This document shows positions 58,566-64,000 of a stretch of 64,000 bases of DNA, piece by piece. The stretch covers positions 4,862,501 through 4,926,500 of the forward strand of contig NZ_JACHMG010000001.1 of NCBI RefSeq assembly GCF_014204865.1. Direction: 5' to 3'. The notes beneath the pieces are model-generated. The model did no database searches, was not told the DNA's origin, and was given only the letters and a program-made list of their open reading frames with translations. The translations under genes were made by a program, and so were the position numbers. The first letter of the stretch is position 1. The number at the start of each line of letters is the position of its first letter. The DNA is from Amycolatopsis jiangsuensis (lineage in GTDB: Bacteria; Actinomycetota; Actinomycetes; Mycobacteriales; Pseudonocardiaceae).

Positions 58566-59333
58566 TCAGGCGTTTGCCGAAGACCCTTCCAGCTGGGTGA
58601 ACAACTGCTGGGCAATACGGGCATTGTCGGCAGGCGCGTAGGTGAGCCAGCGGCTGCCGTCGGTGGAATCCCGCGTGCTGAGCAGGTAGCGGCCGGCTTC
58701 GGTGTCGAACCAGGCCACCGGCGGCAACGCCAGCTCACGGCCGTTCTCGTCGCGTACGTACGGGGTGAATTCGCCGACGCCGAGCCGGGGCTTCTCGAAG
58801 ATCCGCTCCGCCGCACGCAGCTGGGGGTTGTGCGTGCGCGGGGCGCTCACCCCGGCGAACGGGTCGTAGCTGTCGCCGCGGCGGGCCTTCTTCGCCGGAC
58901 GGGTGACCGTGACCGACTGGCCGGGCGCCGCGGGCGTGAGCGGCAGCAGGTCGACGATCGCCGGGACGATGTTGGTCGGCCGCACCTCTTCGAAGGCGAA
59001 CATCCCACCGTTGTGGCGGGCCAGCACCGCGTACTGACCGGTGGCGGCGACCCGCGCGAACAGCTGGTCGCCGTGCAGCTGCGCCGCGGCGGAAACGGCG
59101 ACGGCGGGCCGGACGAAGGTGGTCAGCGCCAGCGCGACGTCGTCATCGAGGGAGCCGCGGCGCAGCAGACCACGGCCGTCGAGGTCGCGGAACACCGCGT
59201 CCCGGATCGCCGCGCGCTCCCCGGTGGTGATGCCCACGTGCGGCACCACGAACGGCGCCGGGGCCCGGCCCAGCCCCAACTCGGCCAGCAGCAGGTCGAC
59301 TGCCGCCGGCGACAGCGAAAACGAGTACGGCAC
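58566..59333 (-). CDS. EspG-family ESX chaperone
   Basis: 255 residues, MPYSFSLSPAAVDLLLAELGLG start, typical of EspG. GLLRRGSLDDDVALALTTFVRPAVAV and the long beta-sheet middle (QLFARVAATGQYAVLARHNGGMFAFEEV) match the EspG alpha/beta fold. EspG binds PE-PPE heterodimers and delivers them to the ESX ATPase. No ESX core gene is in the window. Confidence 0.85.
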   Translation of the reverse strand: MPYSFSLSPAAVDLLLAELGLGRAPAPFVVPHVGITTGERAAIRDAVFRDLDGRGLLRRGSLDDDVALALTTFVRPAVAVSAAAQLHGDQLFARVAATGQYAVLARHNGGMFAFEEVRPTNIVPAIVDLLPLTPAAPGQSVTVTRPAKKARRGDSYDPFAGVSAPRTHNPQLRAAERIFEKPRLGVGEFTPYVRDENGRELALPPVAWFDTEAGRYLLSTRDSTDGSRWLTYAPADNARIAQQLFTQLEGSSANA

Positions 59334-59462
59334 GGCTCACCCTGCCCATCACTGGTTCGGTCTCCGCGGAAACGGTAGTGCACCCGCGGAACCGGCCGCC
59401 AACCGCTCCGCTGTGCGCGAACCCGCTTGCGGCGGGTGATCCACCGCTGCTGCGATGGAACC

Positions 59463-59705
59463 ATGGCAGATCCCAAACCGGCACTCGTCCTGCACCTCGC
59501 CGCGGGCGGCGAACCGTTGCTGTTCCCGCTCACCGCCGAGGAGTCCCCCGCTGTCGAAGAAAAACTGGCCGACCTCCTGAAGCACGGCGGAGTGCACTCC
59601 GTACGCACCCGCGACGGCAACACCGTCTCGGTGAACTTCGCCCACGTGGCAGCCGCCTACGTCGACGACCTCAGCCGCAAGGGCAAGTTCGGCCTCTCGG
59701 TGTAG
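59463..59705 (+). CDS. Small conserved hypothetical protein
   Basis: 80 residues from the ATG at 59463: ALVLHLAAGGEPLLFPLTAEESPAVEEKLADLL, then VRTRDGNTVSVNFAHVAAAYVDDL. Looks like a compact alpha/beta domain of unknown function; good GC3 codon usage supports it. Its stop lies just before degenerate repeats. Confidence 0.7.
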   Translation: MADPKPALVLHLAAGGEPLLFPLTAEESPAVEEKLADLLKHGGVHSVRTRDGNTVSVNFAHVAAAYVDDLSRKGKFGLSV

Positions 59706-59714
59706 CGGCGCGGG

Positions 59715-59815
59715 TGACCGACGGCACGGACCCACCGGGCCGCTCACCGAGTCACAGACGGCACGGACACCCGAGGTCACTGACGGCCGAGGTCGCCCAC
59801 CGAGTCACGGGCGGC
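59715..59815. repeat. Degenerate repeats of a gene 3' end
   Basis: Four spaced units (GTGACCGACGGCACGGA, GTCACAGACGGCACGGA, GTCACTGACGGCC, GTCACGGGCGGCA) run into the stop end of the minus-strand acyl-CoA dehydrogenase gene (TCA at 59805). The last unit is the gene end; the others are diverged copies outside it. Confidence 0.65.
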
Positions 59816-60818
59816 AGGCCAGTGCGAGCAGCTCGTCGCGGATTTCCGGGCGGCTGGCGGCCACCAGGAGGAAGGTCGCCTCTCGGATGAGACGGCCCGC
59901 GTGCCCGCCGGTGAGTACTGCGCGGCTGCCGGTGGCCACCGCGAGGGCTCCCGCCGAGCGGTAGGCCAGGTCGGAACCGGCGGCGCGGGCGGACGGCAGG
60001 GTCGCCGGGTCGGCGAGGCCGGCGTCGAGGCGTTTACGGATCCCGTCCTGCTCGGCCCGCAGCGTGGCCGCGGTCTCCGCCTGGCCGGAATCCTCGATCA
60101 GCCGCGCGCAGCGTTCGGCGAGGCCGAGCGGCGCGCAGCCGTTGAACCGCGAGGCGAAGGTGTTGCCGCTGACGAACTGTGCGTACTCCACCTCGGAGAA
60201 CACCTGCTCGTCGGGCACGAAGTAGTCGTCAAGAGTCAGCCGGACCGTGGCCGTGCCCTGCGCGGCGACCAGCCGCAGCGGCTGGGCGGCCACGCCGTTC
60301 CCTGGCCGCGCTGCCACCACGGCGTTGACCACCGTGTCGCCGTCGCGGCCGGAAAGCTGGAGCAGGTCGATCGTGCCCCAGCCGCTCACGAACGGCGCGT
60401 CCCCGTCGAACCGGTAACCCCCGTTCACCTTGCGCGCCCGCACCCGCGGCGGGGTCGGAATCACGCCGGCGTAGGCCGAACCACCCCGCAGTGCCCCGCT
60501 GATCAGGTCCGGCAGATACCGCTCGCGCAGGCCGGCGCGGTCCGAACCGGCCAGCCCGGCGACCAGCCCGTGGTGCTGCAGCCAGGTGAACCCGGTGCTC
60601 AGGCAGCCACCGGTGATCGTCTCCAGCACCTGGACCATCTCGGTGAACGCGAGGCCGGGACCACCGGCCTCGGCGGGTGCGGCCAGGCCGTACAGGCCCT
60701 CCGCGGCGAGCGCGTCGAAGTGCGAACGCGGCACCACACCCCGTTCGTCCACCTCCGCGGCAGCGGGAAACAGCAAGTCATCGGCGAGTGCCCGGGCACG
60801 GGCGACGAGGTCCAGCAC
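59805..60818 (-). CDS. Acyl-CoA dehydrogenase-like protein
   Basis: 337 residues, somewhat short (usual 370-390). FPAAAEVDERGVVP N-terminal helix, FAPAEAGGPGLAFTEMVQVLE, TGFTWLQHHG, a strand domain with FVSGWGTIDLL, and a truncated helical C-terminus ATGSRAVLTGGHAGRLIREATFLLV. The catalytic Glu position in the family's C-terminal helix is not evident. Could be an oxidase-like or non-redox relative. It ends within degenerate repeats. Confidence 0.75.
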   Translation of the reverse strand: MLDLVARARALADDLLFPAAAEVDERGVVPRSHFDALAAEGLYGLAAPAEAGGPGLAFTEMVQVLETITGGCLSTGFTWLQHHGLVAGLAGSDRAGLRERYLPDLISGALRGGSAYAGVIPTPPRVRARKVNGGYRFDGDAPFVSGWGTIDLLQLSGRDGDTVVNAVVAARPGNGVAAQPLRLVAAQGTATVRLTLDDYFVPDEQVFSEVEYAQFVSGNTFASRFNGCAPLGLAERCARLIEDSGQAETAATLRAEQDGIRKRLDAGLADPATLPSARAAGSDLAYRSAGALAVATGSRAVLTGGHAGRLIREATFLLVAASRPEIRDELLALACRP

Positions 60819-60860
60819 GCACCCAGGCTACGTGGACGTCACCGCCGCGGGGCCGAAACG

Positions 60861-60900
60861 CCGTAAGGCCTCCTCCGGAAACCCGGAGGAGGCCTTACGG
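60861..60900 (-). terminator. Terminator downstream of glfT2
   Basis: Perfect 18-bp stem CCGTAAGGCCTCCTCCGG (60861-60878) and its complement (60883-60900) with an AAAC loop, 20 bp past the glfT2 stop on the minus strand. No U-tract. Confidence 0.85.
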
Positions 60901-60919
60901 ACTTCGCTACCGCAGGGAG

Positions 60920-62830
60920 TTACAGCTCGTAGAGTCGCTTCCAGTTCTCGCGCGAGGTGAGCTCCGGCATCGCCTGCTTGTACTGCGCCTGCACGCCCGC
61001 GCCTTCCTTGCGCAGCCGCTGGATCACCTTGGCGCCGCGCTTGGCGAGGTCGAACATCCTGATCTTGTCGTAGCTGCGCACCCGCACGCCTTCCTGCGAG
61101 GCGTCGGTGACCACGACGGTGTCGAACAGCGCGATGTGCCACCAGTGCGCCTCGTCGACCGGTACCGCGCCGAGCCCGAACCGGCTGCGGCCGAGCACCC
61201 GGTCGAGCACGCGCTTGATCAGCACGAGCCGCTGCATGCTCGGGCGCGGGGCGCTGTTGATGATGCCGATGTCGTTGGACGCGATGCCCGGCACGTCGGT
61301 GGCCTTGTGCCGCTTCGTCTCCGGGTACTGGTCGCGGATCCGGCGGATCTCCTTCATCGCCGCGACGCCGCCGTCACGCAGCATCTCCGGACCTTCCAGG
61401 AAGTCCTCGACGGCCTTGATCAGCGTGGCCGACAGCCCGTACTGCATGCCGAGCAGGTAGCGCACCAGCTGCGCCATCAGCACCCGGGACAGCAGGTTCA
61501 GGTTGAACGGCGAGTGCAGCGCCGCGGTGATGATCGAGTTGCGCAGGTTGAAGTACCGGTGCCACTCGTCCCAGTCCTTCCAGTGGAAGTCCGCGTGCCA
61601 CACGCCGGCGCCCGGCAGGGTCACCGTGGGGAAGCCGTACTCGCGGGCCCGGTAGGAGTACTCCGCGTCGTCCCACTGGAAGAAGAACGGCAGCGGGTAG
61701 CCGATGGCCTTCACGACCTCGTACGGGATCAGGCAGGACCACCAGCCGTTGTACCCGGCGTCGAGGCGGCGCTCCTGGCGGTTGGGCTTGAGCGTCTCCT
61801 CGTCCACGCCCAGCAGGTCCGCGGTGGACAGCGAGTGCTGCACCGGCTGGCCCGGCTCCAGCGTGTTCAGCCGCGCGTACTCGGCGCCGACGTGCAGCTG
61901 GTTCGGGTGCAGCAGGTTGAGCATCTGGCCGCCGACGATCACCGGGTTCGCGGTGCGGTTGGAGAACGCCGTCATCCGCACCACGAGGTCCGGCTCGAGC
62001 AGCACGTCGTCGTCCATGAACAGCACGTTCGCGTGCTCGGTTGCGGTGTGCCCTGCCACCTCGTAGAGGCCGCGGGTGAAGCCGCCAGCGCCGCCGAGGT
62101 TCGGCTGCTTGATGTAGTGCAGCTTGTCGCCGAGGTCCTTCGCGACCTGCCCGAAGCCGTCGCGCGACTCGACCAGGTCGGTGCCCTGGTCGGCGACGTA
62201 GATGGCGTCGAGGGTGTCGAGGGAGTTCACGTCCGCGGCGAGGGCCTGGAGGTTCTTCAGGCAGTCGTCGGCGCGGTTCATCGTGCAGATGGTGACCGCG
62301 GTCGGGCGGATCTTCTCCGGCGCGTCGACGGTCCAGCGGACCTGCTCGACCCGCAGCGTCTGGCCGCCTTCGGTCTCCAGGTCGAGCCACAGCGCGCCGC
62401 CGTCGTGGAACTTGTCCAGCGGTGCGGTGAGCGTGACCTTCTGGCCCTTCGCGCCGGCCACCTGCTCGGCGGCCACCACGCGGGCGTCGCCCTCCAGGTC
62501 GGAGGCACCGACCGAGAGCAGCCCGTCACCGGTCACCACGGCCTCGACGGCGACCTCGGTCGCGGTGGTCCAGCGCTGCCAGTAGGTGGCCGGGAACCGG
62601 CCGAAGTAGGTGTTGCCGGTGATCTTCGCGGACGGCTCGAGCGAGACGCTGCCGCGCTCCCGCAGTGCGTTGCCCTGCTCGACCTCGGCGTAGAGGTCCT
62701 TGCTGACGATCGGCGCCGGCCCGGCGAACAGCCACCGCTGGGCCGTCAGCCGGCCCTGGGGTGCGTGCTCGGCGAACCGCGTCTCGCCCGCGGGGGCGGT
62801 CTCGGCGACCGGGGCTGCTTTACCGGGCAT
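60920..62830 (-). CDS. glfT2: Galactofuranosyltransferase GlfT2
   Basis: 636 residues, the usual GlfT2 length. N-terminal beta-sandwich (VSLEPSAKITGNTYFGRFPATYWQRW), then GT2 core: TICTMNRADDCLKNLQALA, YVADQGTDLV, the DDD motif VLFMDDDVLLEPD, catalytic Asp in FFQWDDAEYSYRAREYG, and AGVWHADFHWKDWDEW with the conserved His. It processively builds the alternating beta-1,5/1,6 galactan of the cell wall. Monocistronic by its terminator. Confidence 0.96.
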   Translation of the reverse strand: MPGKAAPVAETAPAGETRFAEHAPQGRLTAQRWLFAGPAPIVSKDLYAEVEQGNALRERGSVSLEPSAKITGNTYFGRFPATYWQRWTTATEVAVEAVVTGDGLLSVGASDLEGDARVVAAEQVAGAKGQKVTLTAPLDKFHDGGALWLDLETEGGQTLRVEQVRWTVDAPEKIRPTAVTICTMNRADDCLKNLQALAADVNSLDTLDAIYVADQGTDLVESRDGFGQVAKDLGDKLHYIKQPNLGGAGGFTRGLYEVAGHTATEHANVLFMDDDVLLEPDLVVRMTAFSNRTANPVIVGGQMLNLLHPNQLHVGAEYARLNTLEPGQPVQHSLSTADLLGVDEETLKPNRQERRLDAGYNGWWSCLIPYEVVKAIGYPLPFFFQWDDAEYSYRAREYGFPTVTLPGAGVWHADFHWKDWDEWHRYFNLRNSIITAALHSPFNLNLLSRVLMAQLVRYLLGMQYGLSATLIKAVEDFLEGPEMLRDGGVAAMKEIRRIRDQYPETKRHKATDVPGIASNDIGIINSAPRPSMQRLVLIKRVLDRVLGRSRFGLGAVPVDEAHWWHIALFDTVVVTDASQEGVRVRSYDKIRMFDLAKRGAKVIQRLRKEGAGVQAQYKQAMPELTSRENWKRLYEL

Positions 62831-62835
62831 CGAAC

Positions 62836-63267
62836 TCAGTTCTCCTTTACCGGCCGTTCACGGAACACGACCCACTTGAGCATGACGAAATTGATCACCG
62901 TAGCCGTCGCCTGCGACACGACCCAGGCGAGCGTCGCCTTCCACGCCGATTCCGGCAGCACGTGCAGCATCAGCTGGTTCACGCCGACGGCGACGAAGAA
63001 CGTGACTACGTAGAGCAGGACGAAAGCGCCCACCTGGGAGTTCCCGTCGCGCCGTCCGCCGGCGAAGGTGAACCGGCGGTTGAGGAAGAACGCCGTGGTC
63101 GTGCCCACGACGAAACTGATCGCGCGGGCCACGTCCACCCACGGCACCGCGTCCATGCCGACGGCCCTGAGCAGCGAATACGTGCCCAGGTCGAGCAGGG
63201 CGCAGAAGCCGCCGATCAGGCCGAAGCGGATCAGCTGGCCCAGGAGGCCGGGGCCGGCCTGCGCCAT
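62836..63267 (-). CDS. GtrA-family membrane protein
   Basis: 143 residues from the ATG at 63267; GTG codons at 63294 and 63291 would add ten. Four membrane helices: LIRFGLIGGFCALLDLGTYSLL, ARAISFVVGTTTAFFLNRRFTF, VGAFVLLYVVTFFVAVGVNQL, AWVVSQATATVINFVMLKWVVFR. Matches Rv3789, which is proposed to flip or bind decaprenyl-phosphoryl arabinose. It ends 5 bp from the glfT2 start on the same strand, so the two form an operon. Confidence 0.9.
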   Translation of the reverse strand: MAQAGPGLLGQLIRFGLIGGFCALLDLGTYSLLRAVGMDAVPWVDVARAISFVVGTTTAFFLNRRFTFAGGRRDGNSQVGAFVLLYVVTFFVAVGVNQLMLHVLPESAWKATLAWVVSQATATVINFVMLKWVVFRERPVKEN

Positions 63268-63438
63268 GTCGCTCTGCGGTTCTGTAGCCACCACTGGAAT
63301 ACCTTCTCGGCGGATTGCGTCGGTGTCCGTACAAGCCGCCACTGCGGCTCGGACGCTTGTGCCTTGATGCGCAAAGTGTAGAAGCGGCCGCTTCAGGGTC
63401 ACGTTCCGGGCGCCTTTCGGCGTGGCTACCCTGGTCGA

Positions 63439-64000
63439 GTGACCCAAGCATCCGAGACACAGCGCCGCACGCTCACCGGCTGGGGCCGCACCGCCGGCAC
63501 CGTCGCCGACGTGCTGCGGACGCGCGACGTGGAGGCCATCGCCCGCGCGGTCTCGTCCGCCGGTCCGCGCGGGGTCATCGCCCGCGGCCTCGGCCGTTCC
63601 TACGGCGATCCGGCGCAGAACGCCGGCGGCCTGGTGGTCGACCTGACCGCGCTCGAGACGATCCACTCGATCGACCCGGACAGCGGCCTGGTCGACCTCG
63701 ATGCCGGCGTCAGCCTCGACAAGCTGATGCGCGAGGCCCTGCCCTACGGCCTGTGGGTCCCGGTCCTGCCCGGCACCCGCCAGGTGACCATCGGCGGCGC
63801 GATCGCCAACGACATCCACGGCAAGAACCACCATTCGGCCGGCAGCTTCGGCAACCACGTGGTCTCGCTGGACCTGCTCACCGCGGACGGCAAGGTCCGC
63901 ACGCTCACCCCGGAAGGCCCGGATTCGGAGCTGTTCTGGGCGACCGTGGCCGGCATCGGGCTGACCGGGATCATCCTGCGCGCCACGATCCGGATGACCA
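63439..64000 (+). CDS. dprE1: Decaprenylphosphoryl-beta-D-ribose oxidase DprE1, 5' part
   Basis: 187 codons from the GTG at 63439, cut by the window edge. [21 protein letters not shown]-binding [56 protein letters not shown] and [10 protein letters not shown] match mycobacterial DprE1. The enzyme oxidises decaprenylphosphoryl ribose for arabinan synthesis; the drug-target Cys lies beyond the window. GTG follows TACCCT (63427-63432) by six bases (leaderless). Confidence 0.96.
   Translation, partial: MTQASETQRRTLTGWGRTAGTVADVLRTRDVEAIARAVSSAGPRGVIARGLGRSYGDPAQNAGGLVVDLTALETIHSIDPDSGLVDLDAGVSLDKLMREALPYGLWVPVLPGTRQVTIGGAIANDIHGKNHHSAGSFGNHVVSLDLLTADGKVRTLTPEGPDSELFWATVAGIGLTGIILRATIRMT

Noticed and set aside
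1..64000. CRISPR arrays
   Set aside because: No regularly spaced 24-37-bp repeats with unique spacers; the tandem arrays found have no spacers or are too few.

Overview
The window reads as chromosomal DNA of a high-GC, mycolata-related actinomycete, most likely a member of the Pseudonocardiales (Amycolatopsis or a close relative). The support is arabinogalactan genes (glfT1, glfT2, a dprE1 start, a GtrA protein, a Wzm/Wzt-type exporter), the proteasome activator Bpa, an SsgA-like cell-division protein, an LCP-type methyltransferase, PE/PPE/EspG-like genes, and host tRNAs without an encoded CCA. Several markers (pat, quinone oxidoreductase, class V aminotransferase-like, bpa, wzm/wzt/glfT1, glfT2, gtrA, dprE1) occur in the order I recall for Mycobacterium tuberculosis Rv3772-Rv3808, with large insertions between them. 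Many start codons sit 6-7 nt after a TANNNT -10 box, so leaderless transcripts appear common.

Layout. 0.3-5.1 kb: a LysR locus with a decayed SDR, a DoxX/ECF41-sigma pair with two matching divergent ECF41 promoters, and an IS3 remnant. 5.4-5.7 kb: tRNA-Arg(ACG) and tRNA-Ser(GCT). 5.7-27.2 kb: ordinary core genes: an MprF-like lysyltransferase, acetoacetyl-CoA synthetase, an aromatic aminotransferase, a sulfite-exporter-type permease, a methyltransferase, a HAMP adenylate cyclase, a KAS III, an Lrp regulator, an SsgA-like protein, an SsuABC-type transporter divergent from a CitA/DcuS-type two-component system, SDR, S4, Ldh2, DUF2277 and KTSC proteins. 27.35-38.52 kb: an 11.2-kb integrative element with a tyrosine integrase. 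It split the host tRNA-Ser(TGA) gene inside the anticodon loop and carries its own complete tRNA-Ser(TGA) with encoded CCA. Cargo: a Nudix hydrolase, a zinc-ribbon/HTH/TPR regulator, a type VII-type alpha/beta hydrolase with partner and lipoprotein, a run of unknown membrane and soluble proteins, and two intact insertion sequences (IS701 and IS5 families) with target duplications. 38.6-43.4 kb: MarR, zinc metallopeptidase, quinone oxidoreductase, a PLP-fold protein lacking the PLP lysine, and bpa. 43.5-54.1 kb: an epoxide hydrolase and a complete pseudaminic-acid-type nonulosonate pathway (pseB, C, G, F, H, I) with a GT29-like transferase, interrupted by a WXG100-type polymorphic toxin with a candidate immunity gene. 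54.3-64 kb: the galactan exporter and galactofuranosyltransferases, with a PE/PPE/EspG-like triad and an acyl-CoA dehydrogenase between glfT1 and glfT2, ending inside dprE1.

How the parts fit together. The right third is a cell-envelope region: galactan initiation, export and polymerisation, decaprenyl-arabinose precursor synthesis, and an inserted nonulosonic-acid decoration pathway. The integrative element seems to have replaced a host tRNA function with its own copy, which would bind the cell to the element unless it excises precisely. A smaller recurring oddity is four short tandem-repeat blocks that each begin at, or copy, the stop-codon end of a gene.
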